Origin: JBFLVU01 sp037444825
GTDB taxonomy: Bacteria > Acidobacteriota > UBA4820 > DSQY01
Reading direction: 5' to 3'
NCBI GenBank assembly: GCA_037444825.1
Contig: JBBILR010000015.1
Coordinates: 1-64,000 of the forward strand
DNA: 64,000 nt
The notes beneath the pieces were generated by a model, which was not told the origin of the DNA, made no database searches, and saw only the letters and a list, made by a program, of their open reading frames with translations. Positions 1 to 8,683 of the stretch are shown piece after piece (the stretch's first letter is position 1; every line of letters starts with the position of its first letter). The position numbers and the translations under genes are program-made.

Positions 1-277
1 GGTCTTGCTTCGAAGGAGCCCCGGAAAGGTGCCCTCCGGGGGGAGTCCCGGGTGGGCGGGAAGGCCCTTCGAAGACCCAGCTTCGCAAGCACGCCCTTCG
101 GGGAACGGCCGGGTCTTGCTTCGAAGGAGCCCCGGAAAGGTGCCCTCCGGGGGGAGTCCCGGGTGGGCGGGAAGGCCCTTCGAAGACCCAGCTTCGCAAG
201 CACGCCCTTCGGGGAACGGCCGGGTCTTGCTTCGAAGGAGCCCCGGAAAGGTGCCCTCCGGGGGGAGTCCCGGGTGG
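1..277. repeat. 111-bp direct tandem repeat, two and a half copies
   Basis: Copies run 1-111 and 112-222 and are identical. A third copy starts at 223 and matches exactly to 277, where it diverges into the promoter of the next gene. The period is 37 codons, so reading frames stay open through the array without implying a protein. Each unit contains related arms in opposite orientation (GGGTCTTGCTTCGAAGG near its start and CCTTCGAAGACCC near its middle), so single strands could fold. The array begins at or before the window edge, so the copy number is unknown. No gene is supported here. Confidence 0.93.
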
Positions 278-297
278 CCCGCCTTCCGCCTCTTCTC

Positions 298-307
298 GTG
301 GTACACT
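298..307 (+). promoter_or_regulatory. extended -10 promoter of the PASTA gene
   Basis: GTGGTACACT contains the TGN extension followed by TACACT at 302-307. No -35 is recognisable 17 bases upstream, which is normal for extended -10 promoters. A GGAGG ribosome binding site follows at 318-322. The same ten-base pattern recurs before several other genes of the window. Confidence 0.55.
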
Positions 308-327
308 CGCCCCGTCTGGAGGTCCTC

Positions 328-1032
328 TTGCGGCTCCTCAGGTGGCTCCTGTATGCGGCTCTCTTCGGCGCCGGGCTGGCGGGGGGGTTCATGGTTCTCC
401 TGCGCCTCTCCTTCCTGCGTCCCGGAACCCTGGTCCCCGCGGTGAAGGGCCTCACCGCGGAGCAGGCCGCCTGGGAGGCCCAGCGGGCCGGCCTCTCCTT
501 CCTGGTGAAGGACGAACGGTTCGACACCCGCCTCGAAAAGGGCCGGGTGGTGGACCAGTCGCCCCCGCCGGGCACCTCCGTGCGGAAGGGGATGACCCTG
601 TCCGTGGTGGTGAGCCGGGGGGTGGACCTGGTGGAAGCCCCGCCCTTGGTGGGGCTTCGGCTTGAAACCGCCCAGCTCCAAGCCCAGCAGGCGGGCCTCC
701 GGACCGGTTCGGTTTCCTACCTGCCCGGAGAGGCTCCCCCTTCCACCGTCCTGGCCCAGTTCCCGCCGGCCGGAGCCCGGGTGCCCCGGGACTCGGGGGC
801 CGACCTCCTCGTCTGCCTGGGGGGGGAGGCGCCCCTCTTCGTGGCGCCGGACCTGAGGGGCCTCGCCCCCGGCCAGGCCTCCACCCTTCTCAACGAGTAC
901 GGAATCCTGGTCTCCGTGGGGACCACCCCCGGCAAGGGCCCCTCCGAAGGCCGCGTGGTGGGACAGGAACCCAGGCCGGGGTATCCCCTCTCCCGCCGGG
1001 ATACCGTCCAGTTGGTGGTGGAGCGCCCATGA
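328..1032 (+). CDS. PASTA-domain membrane-anchored protein
   Basis: A 234-residue protein with one N-terminal membrane segment (about residues 5-30) followed by three PASTA repeats (about 35-98, 100-170 and 172-234). PASTA domains bind cell-wall muropeptides or lipid II in Ser/Thr kinases and penicillin-binding proteins. Here no kinase or transpeptidase domain is attached, so the protein is probably a periplasmic sensor or scaffold. I chose the TTG at 328 because GGAGG lies five bases upstream and a -10 element at 302-307 excludes earlier starts. Longer frames reach into the tandem repeat and are unlikely. It overlaps rpe by ATGA and leads a five-gene operon. Confidence 0.8.
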   Translation: MRLLRWLLYAALFGAGLAGGFMVLLRLSFLRPGTLVPAVKGLTAEQAAWEAQRAGLSFLVKDERFDTRLEKGRVVDQSPPPGTSVRKGMTLSVVVSRGVDLVEAPPLVGLRLETAQLQAQQAGLRTGSVSYLPGEAPPSTVLAQFPPAGARVPRDSGADLLVCLGGEAPLFVAPDLRGLAPGQASTLLNEYGILVSVGTTPGKGPSEGRVVGQEPRPGYPLSRRDTVQLVVERP

Positions 1033-1706
1033 AGACCCCGCCTCCGGGGCGCCTCCTCGCCCCTAGCCTTCTTTCCGCCGACTTCGCCGCCCTCGGCGCC
1101 TCCATCGCCGCCGTGGAGAGCGAAGCGGGGCTCCTGCACGTGGACGTCATGGACGGCCGCTTCGTCCCCAACCTCACCATCGGCCCGCCGGTGGTCGCCG
1201 CCCTGCGGAAGGCCACCTCGCTTCCCCTGGACTGCCACCTGATGATCGAGGCCCCCGAGCGTCTTCTCGCCGACTTCGCCGCGGCGGGCGCGGACCTGGT
1301 CTCCGTCCACCAGGAGGCCTGCCCCCACCTCCACCGGACGTTGCAGACCATCCGGGAGGCGGGAATGGCGCCGGGGGTGGCCCTCAACCCCGCCACCCCG
1401 GTGGAGTCCCTCGCGGTGATCCTGTCGGAGGTGGACTTCGTCCTCGTCATGAGCGTCAACCCGGGCTTCGGCGGCCAGCGCTTCCTTCCGCTGGCCCTCG
1501 ACAAGATCCGGACCCTCAAGGCCCTGCGGGAAGCCAGGGGGCTCTCGTTCGCCATCGAGGTGGACGGGGGGGTGTCCCTGGAGACCCTTCCGGCCTTGCT
1601 GGAGGCCGGGGCCGACTGGTTCGTGGCGGGGTCGGCCGTCTTCGGCGCCGCCGACGCCCGGCGCGCGGCCCGGGAGCTTCGGGAGGCCCTCGTTGCGCAC
1701 CCATAG
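1029..1706 (+). CDS. rpe: ribulose-phosphate 3-epimerase
   Basis: This enzyme interconverts D-ribulose 5-phosphate and D-xylulose 5-phosphate in the pentose phosphate pathway. The 225-residue length is typical. The TIM-barrel signatures are all present: the metal-binding HVDVMDGRFVPN, the HLMIE strand, MSVNPGFGGQ, the phosphate-binding VDGG near residue 178 and the AGSAVF segment near residue 200. The ATG overlaps the stop of the PASTA gene (ATGA), which indicates translational coupling. The 3' end overlaps the next gene by 14 bases. Confidence 0.97.
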   Translation: MKTPPPGRLLAPSLLSADFAALGASIAAVESEAGLLHVDVMDGRFVPNLTIGPPVVAALRKATSLPLDCHLMIEAPERLLADFAAAGADLVSVHQEACPHLHRTLQTIREAGMAPGVALNPATPVESLAVILSEVDFVLVMSVNPGFGGQRFLPLALDKIRTLKALREARGLSFAIEVDGGVSLETLPALLEAGADWFVAGSAVFGAADARRAARELREALVAHP

Positions 1707-2106
1707 GACCCTCCTCCGGGCCCGCTACGCGGAGACCGACCAGATGGGGGTGGTCCACCACGCCGCCTACTTCGCCTGGCTGGAGGTGGGAAGGACCGAG
1801 TTCCTGCGGGCGCGGGGGATTCCCTACCGCCTGCTGGAGGAGAAGGGGTTCCGCATGCCGGTGCTCCGGGCGGAGGCCGAATACCTCTCCCCCGCCCGCT
1901 ACGACGACGAAGTGGTGGTGGAGGCCCGCCTCGAAGAGGCGAGCCCCCTCCGCTTCGCCTTCGTCTACGAACTGAGGAGGGCCGGCGAAGGGACCCTCCT
2001 TTGCCGGGGCCGGACCGAGCACGTGGCCACGGGGCTGGACGGACGGCCCCGCCGCCTGCCCCGGGAACTGCTGGACCTCATAGGAGGTGGCCGTGAACAG
2101 CCGTAA
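1693..2106 (+). CDS. YbgC-type acyl-CoA thioesterase
   Basis: A 137-residue hotdog-fold protein of the 4-hydroxybenzoyl-CoA thioesterase (YbgC/FadM-like) family. The signature ETDQMGVVHHAAYFAWLE near residues 13-30 holds the catalytic Asp and the conserved histidine pair. It should hydrolyse an acyl-CoA, but the substrate cannot be read from sequence. In many Gram-negatives a YbgC homologue sits with cell-envelope (tol-pal) genes; here it precedes a BamD-like lipoprotein, so an envelope lipid role is possible. The start is TTG inside the end of rpe, and the stop overlaps the start region of the next gene. Confidence 0.85.
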   Translation: MRTHRTLLRARYAETDQMGVVHHAAYFAWLEVGRTEFLRARGIPYRLLEEKGFRMPVLRAEAEYLSPARYDDEVVVEARLEEASPLRFAFVYELRRAGEGTLLCRGRTEHVATGLDGRPRRLPRELLDLIGGGREQP

Positions 2107-2962
2107 CCTGCTGGCCGTCGTCGCCCTGGGTGCCGTCCTGCTCTTCGGGGGCTGCCACCACCGCCGTCCCAAGGAGAAGGCCCCCCGCGAACTGGTCCCC
2201 GTCGCCGTCCTGTACGAAAAGGGCCAGCACGCCCTCCAGAAGAACCGCCCCGCCTCGGCGCGCCGGTACTTCGACCAGATCATCCTCCGGGAGGACGCGG
2301 GGGAGTACAAGGAGAAGGCGGAGATCGCCACCGCCGACGCCTACATGGCCGAGCACACCCTGGAGTCCTACGCCGAGGCCATTTCCCGCTACCAGGCCTT
2401 CCTGGCCTTTCACCCCACCCACCCCGAGGCGCCCTACTGCCAGTTCCGCATCGGCACGGCCTACCTGGAGTCGGTGGAGACCCCCGACCGGGACATGTCC
2501 TCCGCCCACAGCGCCCGGGACGCCTTCCAGGCCCTGGTGGACAACTACCCCAAGAGTTCCTACGTGGACCAGGCTCGGGAAAAACTCACCGTCATCGACA
2601 ACCTGCTGGCGGCCCACGAGATCAAGGTGGGGGACTTTTACTTGAAGAACGGCCACCCCAAGGGGGCGGTGGCCCGGTACCGGGGGGTGGTGGAGAAGTA
2701 CCCCTCCTACTGGAATCTGCCCCTGGTCTACTACCGCCTGGGGCGGGCGCTGGCGGCGGACGGCCAGGCCTCCGAAGCGGCCCTGTACTACAAGCGCGTC
2801 GTGGAGACGGTTCCCGGCACGCATCTCGCCGGGGACGCCGAGAAGGGACTCCGTTCGCTGGACAAGGCCGCTTCCCGGCGGGAGAAGAAGGACCTCCCCA
2901 AGGAGCCGCTCCTTCCCAAGGAAAAGCGCCGCCCCTGGTGGCAGTTCTGGAAGAGGGGGTGA
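2093..2962 (+). CDS. BamD-like outer-membrane assembly lipoprotein (TPR)
   Basis: A 289-residue lipoprotein. A signal peptide ends in LFGGC, with the acylated cysteine at residue 21. TPR-type helical repeats follow, including YEKGQHALQKNRPASARRYF, a FHPTHPEA loop and a DNYPKSSY repeat. This is the layout of BamD/YfiO, which docks with BamA to insert outer-membrane beta-barrels. The C-terminus is a lysine/arginine-rich tail ending WWQFWKRG that is unusual for BamD. I chose GTG 2093 because TAGGAGG lies five bases upstream; GTG 2087 overlaps that ribosome binding site. A generic TPR lipoprotein cannot be excluded. Confidence 0.8.
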   Translation: MNSRNLLAVVALGAVLLFGGCHHRRPKEKAPRELVPVAVLYEKGQHALQKNRPASARRYFDQIILREDAGEYKEKAEIATADAYMAEHTLESYAEAISRYQAFLAFHPTHPEAPYCQFRIGTAYLESVETPDRDMSSAHSARDAFQALVDNYPKSSYVDQAREKLTVIDNLLAAHEIKVGDFYLKNGHPKGAVARYRGVVEKYPSYWNLPLVYYRLGRALAADGQASEAALYYKRVVETVPGTHLAGDAEKGLRSLDKAASRREKKDLPKEPLLPKEKRRPWWQFWKRG

Positions 2963-2965
2963 AGC

Positions 2966-5002
2966 GTGGCCACCCAGACTCGTCCCGACGACCCCTTCGA
3001 GCCCGTGGTCCCCTCCTCCCAAAGCCTCCCCGAGATCACGGTGAAGGCCCTGATCCTGGGGGTGGTCCTGGCGGTGGTGCTGGCCGCGGCCAACGCCTAC
3101 CTCGGCCTCTTCGCCGGCATGACCGTCTCCGCCTCCATTCCGGCCGCCGTCATCTCCATGACCCTCTTCTCCTTCTTCCGCCGCTCCAATATTCTCGAGA
3201 ACAACATCGTCCAGACGGCCGCCTCCGCCGGCGAGGCGGTGGCCGCCGCGGCGGTCTTCACCATCCCCGGCCTGGTCATTCTGGGGTTCTGGCCCCGGTA
3301 CGACTACGTGCAGACGGTGGCCATCTGCGCCCTCGGCGGCACCATCGGGGTCCTCTTCTCCGTCCCCCTGCGGCGGGCGCTGGTGGTGGAGGCCCGGCAC
3401 GAGATCAAGTTCCCGGAGGGCATCGCCACAGGGGAGGTTCTCAAGGCGGGCCAGGGCGGAGAGAAGGGCAACCTGGGGGCCATCGTGGCGGCGGGCCTCA
3501 CCGGAGGCCTTCTCAAGTTCTGCCAGGACGCCGGGCTGAAGCTGTGGGCCTCGGCGCTGGAGCTGGGCGGCCGGGCGGGCCATTCCGCGGCCTATTTGGG
3601 GATGGATCTTTCCGCCGCCCTGCTGGGGGTGGGCTTCATCGTGGGCCTCCGCATCGCCGTGCTGGTCTTCCTGGGAGGCGCGCTCTCCTGGTGGATCGCC
3701 ATCCCCCTCTATTCCTTCCTTCACGGGCTACCCGAGGCCGCCACGACGGTGGAGGCGGCCACCCTTCTCTGGAAAGAGCAGATCCGCTTCCTGGGCGTGG
3801 GAGCCATGTGCGTGGGCGGTTTCTGGGCGCTGATCCAGATGCGCTCCCAGCTGCTCACGGGGGTGAAAAGCGGCCTTCGCGCGTTTCGGGAGGAGAAGGC
3901 GGGGAGGGCGGTGGAGCGAACCGACCGGGACATCCCCATGATGTGGGTTCTGGTCTTCTCCGCCCTCTCCGTGGTCCCCCTCTTTTTCGTCTACCGCCTG
4001 GTGGTCCGGAGCACCCTCGTCAGCCTGGTGATGGCCGTCATCATGCTGGTGGCGGGGTTCCTCTTCGCCGCCGTGGCGGGGTACATGGCGGGGCTCGTCG
4101 GCTCCTCCAACAACCCCATCTCCGGCGTGACCATCTCCACCATCCTCTTCGCGTCGCTGGTCCTCCTGCTGTTCCTGGGCCGGGGGAACCCTTCGGGGCC
4201 CGCCGCCGCCATCCTCATCGGGGCGGTGGTCTGCTGCGCCGCCTCCATCTCCGGAGACAACCTGCAGGACCTGAAGGCGGGCTTCATCGTGGGCTCCACC
4301 CCCTGGAAGCAGGAGTTCATGCTCATCGCGGGAGTCCTCGCTTCGGCCTTCGTCATCGCACCGGTCCTGCACCTCCTGGACCTCAAGTACGGCGTGGGGG
4401 TCCCCATGAACGCCGACGCGGCGTGGATGGCCGCCCACCCCCATCCGCTGGCCGCCCCGCAGGCCACCCTCATGGCCTCGGTTTCCAAGGGGGTCTTCAT
4501 GGGAGGGCTCCCTTGGACCATGGTGGCTCTGGGGGCCCTGGTGGCGGTGGCGGTCATCTGCCTGGACCTCTACCTCAAGGCCCGGGGAAGCGCCTTCCGC
4601 ACCCCGGTGCTGGCGGTGGCCGTGGGGATCTACCTGCCGTTCCGGCTGTCCACCACCATCTTTCTGGGGGGGCTCGTCGCCCACCTCGTCTCCCGGAGCG
4701 TGGAGTCGCTGAAGGGGCGGGGGGTCTCCCCGGAAGGGATGGACAAGGCCCGGGCCGCCGCGGAAAAGAAGGGCCTTCTCCTCGCCTCGGGGCTCATCAC
4801 CGGCGAGGCCCTCATGGGGATCCTCCTGGCGGTGCCCATCACCCTGGCGGGGATCTTTCCCGCCCTCGAGGGGGACTTCCTGGCCCTCTTCCCCGAGCCC
4901 CCGCTGGGGGGGTGGCCGGGGGTGGCCGCCCTCGCCGCGCTGGTGGCGGTGGTCTATCGCTCCGTGGCCCGGGCCGGCCGCGACGCGGCGGGAGCCCCTT
5001 GA
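2966..5002 (+). CDS. OPT-family oligopeptide transporter
   Basis: A 678-residue polytopic inner-membrane protein with roughly 15 or 16 hydrophobic segments. Three family hallmarks are present: NAYLGLFAGMTVSASIPAA near residue 42, KFPEGIATGEVLKAG near residue 148, and SGDNLQDLKAGFIVG near residue 429. Bacterial OPT members take up peptides or metal chelates, driven by protons. The substrate here is unknown. It begins with GTG three bases after the preceding stop and is the last gene of the operon. The gene that follows is on the opposite strand with only four bases between the stops. Confidence 0.92.
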   Translation: MATQTRPDDPFEPVVPSSQSLPEITVKALILGVVLAVVLAAANAYLGLFAGMTVSASIPAAVISMTLFSFFRRSNILENNIVQTAASAGEAVAAAAVFTIPGLVILGFWPRYDYVQTVAICALGGTIGVLFSVPLRRALVVEARHEIKFPEGIATGEVLKAGQGGEKGNLGAIVAAGLTGGLLKFCQDAGLKLWASALELGGRAGHSAAYLGMDLSAALLGVGFIVGLRIAVLVFLGGALSWWIAIPLYSFLHGLPEAATTVEAATLLWKEQIRFLGVGAMCVGGFWALIQMRSQLLTGVKSGLRAFREEKAGRAVERTDRDIPMMWVLVFSALSVVPLFFVYRLVVRSTLVSLVMAVIMLVAGFLFAAVAGYMAGLVGSSNNPISGVTISTILFASLVLLLFLGRGNPSGPAAAILIGAVVCCAASISGDNLQDLKAGFIVGSTPWKQEFMLIAGVLASAFVIAPVLHLLDLKYGVGVPMNADAAWMAAHPHPLAAPQATLMASVSKGVFMGGLPWTMVALGALVAVAVICLDLYLKARGSAFRTPVLAVAVGIYLPFRLSTTIFLGGLVAHLVSRSVESLKGRGVSPEGMDKARAAAEKKGLLLASGLITGEALMGILLAVPITLAGIFPALEGDFLALFPEPPLGGWPGVAALAALVAVVYRSVARAGRDAAGAP

Positions 5003-5006
5003 GTCC

Positions 5007-5768
5007 TCAGCCCCCCAGCTTGCGGAGGAGAACCTCCGCCTGGGCGCGGATGGCGGGGTACTCGGCGGCCCAACGGGGGTCCGGCTGCATCTGAAGCAAC
5101 GCCCGGAGTTGGGCGCGGGCCTCGTCCTTCTCCCCCTCGGCCTTGAGGGTCTCGGCGAGGTACAGGCGGCTCAGGGGGTGGCGGGGCTCCCCCTCCACCG
5201 CCGCCTTCAGGTGGGCGATGGACTTGCGGTTGTCGCCCCCCTTGAACCCCGGGAGCTTGAAGTACAGGCGCCCCAGAAGCCGGTCGGGGCCGTACCCTTC
5301 CACCGACCGATCCAGACGCAGGCAGGCGTCCATTTCCCGCTGGATCTCCGGGACCAGCGAAAGGGATTTGAAGATTCCCTTGGTTTCGCCGTAGACGCCG
5401 TACAGAACGCCGAGCCAGAAGTGCCCTTCGGCCCCGTCGGGCCTGAGCGCCACGGCGGCCTTCGCCCGCTCGATCCCGTCCTGGAAGAGGGCCAGTTTCT
5501 CCTTCTCCCCCAGGTCCGGTTCGGCCCAGGTTCCCAGGTAGTAACAGGCCCGGGCACCCTCCCACCGGGCCTCGTAGGAGGTCCCATCGGCCGCCGCCGC
5601 CTCGGCGAAGAGCCGGACCGCCGCCCGGGCCTGGGCGGTGGAACTCCGGTGGGCGAAGGCCTCCCGCGCCTTTTCCAGGAGCGGTTGATGGGGAACCGGC
5701 GAGGCCTGTGCCCCCAGGAAGAGGGTCCAGAGAACCGCGGGCACGGCTTTCCACGCTTTCGAGACCAT
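5007..5768 (-). CDS. periplasmic TPR-repeat protein
   Basis: A 253-residue protein with an N-terminal signal peptide (about residues 1-23, cleavage likely after AQA) and TPR-like helix pairs. Conserved-looking elements are YYLGTW, GHFWLGVLYGVYGE and LYLAETLKAEGE. No catalytic motif is visible. The ATG at 5768 has GGAGGA just upstream and an extended -10 further back. It is transcribed alone, converging on the OPT gene. The function is unknown; it probably acts as a protein-interaction module in the periplasm, next to porins. Confidence 0.75.
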   Translation of the reverse strand: MVSKAWKAVPAVLWTLFLGAQASPVPHQPLLEKAREAFAHRSSTAQARAAVRLFAEAAAADGTSYEARWEGARACYYLGTWAEPDLGEKEKLALFQDGIERAKAAVALRPDGAEGHFWLGVLYGVYGETKGIFKSLSLVPEIQREMDACLRLDRSVEGYGPDRLLGRLYFKLPGFKGGDNRKSIAHLKAAVEGEPRHPLSRLYLAETLKAEGEKDEARAQLRALLQMQPDPRWAAEYPAIRAQAEVLLRKLGG

Positions 5769-5793
5769 GGCATCCTCCTGGCGTTTCAGGGGG

Positions 5794-5803
5794 AGTGTAC
5801 CAC
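5794..5803 (-). promoter_or_regulatory. extended -10 promoter of the TPR gene
   Basis: On the minus strand this reads GTGGTACACT, identical to the ten bases before the PASTA gene at 298-307. The AGGAGGA ribosome binding site follows about ten bases downstream. No -35 hexamer stands out. Confidence 0.55.
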
Positions 5804-5932
5804 CCGAAGAACGTTGCGTTCCCGAAAAGGGGACGAGAAAGACCGGAAACGACGCCCTTCCATCCTGCTCCCTCGCTGGGGGCCGGACCCCTCCGGGGAA
5901 GCGCTTCGGGGGACATTCGGAAAGGAGGAACC

Positions 5933-7240
5933 ATGAGGACGTTTGTGAAAACGCTGGTTTGCGCGGTGGGGCTTCTCGCGGCGGCAAGCCTGAGAGCCCA
6001 GGAAATGGATCCCCTCCTCAAGATCCTGGTGGAAAACAAGGTCATCACCGAGGAGCAGGCGAGGTCGGTGCAGGAGGAGTACGTTCGCCGCCAGGCCAAC
6101 CGGGAGACGGAAATCCAGGAGTCCATCGAGGGTGGGCTGGAAGCCAAGATCAAGAAAACCGCCCCTCAGGTCCCCTCGGCCCTCAAGGACCTGAAGATCG
6201 GAGGCCTCTGGTATCTCTCCTACCAGAACGGCAACCAGTACGCCGGTATCGCCGACGAGACCAAGGCCTACAGCAAGTTCACCGTCAAGCGCGGCTACCT
6301 CAACGTGGAAAAGAAGATCACCCCCTACCTCTCCGCCCGGTTCACCCCCGACGTGACGCAGGACTCCACCGGCGACGTCAAGGTCCGGATGAAGTACCTC
6401 TACGCCAAGTTCAGCGGCAAGGGCAACGCCTTCTTCGGGAAGCCCTACGTGGAGGTGGGCCTCACCCACATGCCCTGGCTGGACTTCGAGGAGTCCATCA
6501 ACCGGTACCGCATGCAGGACACCATGTTCCTGGAGCGCAACGGCCTCTTCAACTCCGCCGACTTCGGCGTCATGGCGGGAGCCAACTTCGGACCGGAGCT
6601 GGACGAGGCCTTCAAGAAAGAGGTCAACGACCACTACGCCGGGAAGTACGGCTCCTGGCAGCTGGGCGTTTTCAACGGCGGCGGCTACCACGCCTCCGAG
6701 AAAAACCACAACAAGGTGTTCGAAGGGCGCTTGACCGTCCGCCCCCTGCCTCAGGCGGCGCCCGGCCTGCAGGCCAGCTACTTCTTCGTCCGCGGCAAGG
6801 GGAACGTCTCCGAGCCCGAACCGCCCAAGACGCTTCCCGACTACGACGTGAACGCCTTCATGGTGAGTTACGAGCACCAGTACGTCGTCCTCACCGCCCA
6901 GGTTTACAACGGCAAGGGCAACGCCAAGGGCGACGCGGTGTACACCGGCGACGGCCCGGACTGGAAAGCGGGGGACGCCCGCAAGATGAAGGGCTACTCC
7001 TACTTCGCCGAGGTCCGCTTCTCCGAAAAGGCCGACTGGAGCGTCATCGGCCGCTACGACCGCTTCGACGGGGACAAGGAAGACCCCCAGAGCGACCTCC
7101 AGAAGAGGACCATCCTGGGGGTCGCCTACCAGTTTTTCAAGGGCAATTACCTGCTGTGCGACTACGAAATCCTGGACCACCGGGACCCGAAAATCCCCAA
7201 CGAGAAGCGGGCCCAGGTGACCCTGCAGGTCAAGTTTTGA
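5933..7240 (+). CDS. outer-membrane porin, phosphate-selective O/P type
   Basis: A 435-residue protein with a signal peptide ending around SLRAQ. A short N-terminal segment (LLKILVENKVITEEQARSVQ) resembles those preceding many porin barrels. The remainder is rich in alternating beta strands with aromatic girdle residues, and the last residue is Phe (LQVKF), the typical signal for BAM-dependent insertion. It probably forms a passive channel for anions or other small solutes; the selectivity is not readable. AAAGGAGG lies seven bases before the ATG. It converges on a second porin gene, with a strong hairpin between them. Confidence 0.85.
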   Translation: MRTFVKTLVCAVGLLAAASLRAQEMDPLLKILVENKVITEEQARSVQEEYVRRQANRETEIQESIEGGLEAKIKKTAPQVPSALKDLKIGGLWYLSYQNGNQYAGIADETKAYSKFTVKRGYLNVEKKITPYLSARFTPDVTQDSTGDVKVRMKYLYAKFSGKGNAFFGKPYVEVGLTHMPWLDFEESINRYRMQDTMFLERNGLFNSADFGVMAGANFGPELDEAFKKEVNDHYAGKYGSWQLGVFNGGGYHASEKNHNKVFEGRLTVRPLPQAAPGLQASYFFVRGKGNVSEPEPPKTLPDYDVNAFMVSYEHQYVVLTAQVYNGKGNAKGDAVYTGDGPDWKAGDARKMKGYSYFAEVRFSEKADWSVIGRYDRFDGDKEDPQSDLQKRTILGVAYQFFKGNYLLCDYEILDHRDPKIPNEKRAQVTLQVKF

Positions 7241-7268
7241 GCGCCTCTCTTCCCTTTCTCCCCACCGA

Positions 7269-7289
7269 GGGGGCGCCCCAGGCGCCCCC
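7269..7289. terminator. bidirectional hairpin between convergent porin genes
   Basis: GGGGGCGCC at 7269-7277 pairs with GGCGCCCCC at 7281-7289 over a three-base loop, giving a nine-pair GC stem. It sits 28 bases after one porin stop and 25 bases after the other. The tails are only weakly T-rich, so termination efficiency is uncertain. Confidence 0.7.
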
Positions 7290-7314
7290 GTTCCATCTTC
7301 GGGAGAACCTTCCC

Positions 7315-8619
7315 TTAAAAGACGATCTGGTACTGGAGGCGAAACTCCGTGTCCCGGGTGTCCCTCTTCTCGTCGCGGATCCTGCGCCAGTCGGCCTGGA
7401 GCTTGCTCGAGAAGCCGGCGAAGTAGAGGTTCGTCCCCAGTCCCCACTCCACCCGGCGGTCCCCGGGAAGGTCCTTCGCCGGGTCCAGGGTCCACCGTCC
7501 GGCGAAGACCTCCCACCGGTCCGGTAGCAGGAGGAGCCCCACCTGCGCGTTGAGGCCGTCCGACCTCACCGGCTCCGACTTCGCGTCCCACAGGGTCCGA
7601 TCAAAGTACTCGCCGTAGGCGGCGACGCGCCGCCACCGGGCGAGGAGGTCGTAGGCCCGGGTCTCGTACCGCCGCCCCGACGGTGGAAGGCCCTTCCGGC
7701 CCACCCGGTGGTCGTTCTCCTCGTACCCCGCCCCGAGGGAGAGCCTGAATTCGGGCGCCTCATGAAGGCCCGCCTCGTCGGTCCCCGCCGATCCCCAGGG
7801 GCTCAGAACCACCCGTAGGTTCCTCTGGTACTTGCCGTCCGGATTGTCGTACTTGCTTCTCCCTTCGCCGTTGAAGAGGCCGGCGGCGTACTCGAGGAGG
7901 TCGGGCCGGGAGGCGGGGCCCGCCTTTCCGTAGAGCTGAACCCCCACGTCGCGGACGGAGCAGAATTCGTAGGTGACGAAGGAGCGGTCGACGAACATAT
8001 CCGTCCGGGTGGAGGCCAGGCTCTGCCGCCCGAAGGGGCTCTTGAACTGGCCGGCCCGGATCTGGAAGAGGCCCTTCCCGTGGGTGAAGTCGTAGTTCAC
8101 CGCGGCGTCGTCGAGGATCCCCAGGGAGGTGTTGGCGTTGGCCCAGTCCACCTGCAGGAGGAAGGTGAGGTCGGGCGTGTAGGCCCACCCCTGGAGCTGC
8201 GTCTTGAAGCGGCGGATCCGAAAGGCCCCGCCGTCGGTGGTCTCCCGATCCCCGTGGCGGCTGTCGGTCCAGCGAAATTGGAGACGGTTCGTAAGGCGCA
8301 CTTCGGCCCGCGGGAAGGTCAGGGTCGTGGTTCCGTCGTTCCAAGAGGCGCGGACGGTGCTTCCAGGGGCCTTAGAGGCGACCAGAACCGCCGAATCTTC
8401 GGCCCCTTCTGTCAGAGCCAGGCGCGCCTCCAGCGCCCGAAGGCGCCCCTCCAGCTCGGCGACCCGCTTCTGCTCCGCCGCCAGGGCCTCTTGGGAGGCC
8501 CGAAGTTCCTCCTCCAGACGCCGCACCTCGGAAACCACCGGCGAAGGAGTCTGCCCAAAGAGAGAGGCGGCCTCCAAAAGCGCCGCCACGACTACCCAGA
8601 ACGAAAACCGGTTTCCCAT
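7315..8619 (-). CDS. outer-membrane porin with coiled-coil N-terminus
   Basis: A 434-residue protein. A signal peptide (cleavage near LFGQ) is followed by a heptad-like coiled coil at about residues 30-70 (VRRLEEELRASQEALAAEQK), which may trimerise or span the periplasm. A beta-barrel of the phosphate-selective porin O/P family follows: QFRWTDSRHGD, FRIRRFKTQLQGW and IRAGQFKSPFGRQ are typical. The C-terminal residue is Phe (YQIVF). The coiled-coil layout recalls tethered porins that anchor the outer membrane. GGAAGG precedes the ATG by six bases. Confidence 0.85.
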   Translation of the reverse strand: MGNRFSFWVVVAALLEAASLFGQTPSPVVSEVRRLEEELRASQEALAAEQKRVAELEGRLRALEARLALTEGAEDSAVLVASKAPGSTVRASWNDGTTTLTFPRAEVRLTNRLQFRWTDSRHGDRETTDGGAFRIRRFKTQLQGWAYTPDLTFLLQVDWANANTSLGILDDAAVNYDFTHGKGLFQIRAGQFKSPFGRQSLASTRTDMFVDRSFVTYEFCSVRDVGVQLYGKAGPASRPDLLEYAAGLFNGEGRSKYDNPDGKYQRNLRVVLSPWGSAGTDEAGLHEAPEFRLSLGAGYEENDHRVGRKGLPPSGRRYETRAYDLLARWRRVAAYGEYFDRTLWDAKSEPVRSDGLNAQVGLLLLPDRWEVFAGRWTLDPAKDLPGDRRVEWGLGTNLYFAGFSSKLQADWRRIRDEKRDTRDTEFRLQYQIVF

Positions 8620-8651
8620 GGAACACCTTCCTTCCGGGGCCGCCCCCCGCC

Positions 8652-8683
8652 ACTCTAACGGGAGCCAGCCTACGGCAAGTCAA
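8652..8683 (-). promoter_or_regulatory. possible promoter of the coiled-coil porin gene
   Basis: The minus strand shows TTGACT (8678-8683) and TAGAGT (8652-8657). The spacer is 20 bases, longer than ideal; shifting the -10 by one base gives TTAGAG with 19. It lies about 33 bases before the ATG. The rest of the 8620-8938 gap holds only this element and the pilY1 terminator. Confidence 0.4.

Noticed and set aside
1..277. CRISPR array
   Set aside because: The repeats are directly adjacent 111-bp units with no unique spacers, and no cas gene is near.
52..327. N-terminal extension of the PASTA protein through the tandem repeat
   Set aside because: The 111-bp period keeps the frame open automatically. 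A promoter -10 and a ribosome binding site lie downstream, just before TTG 328.
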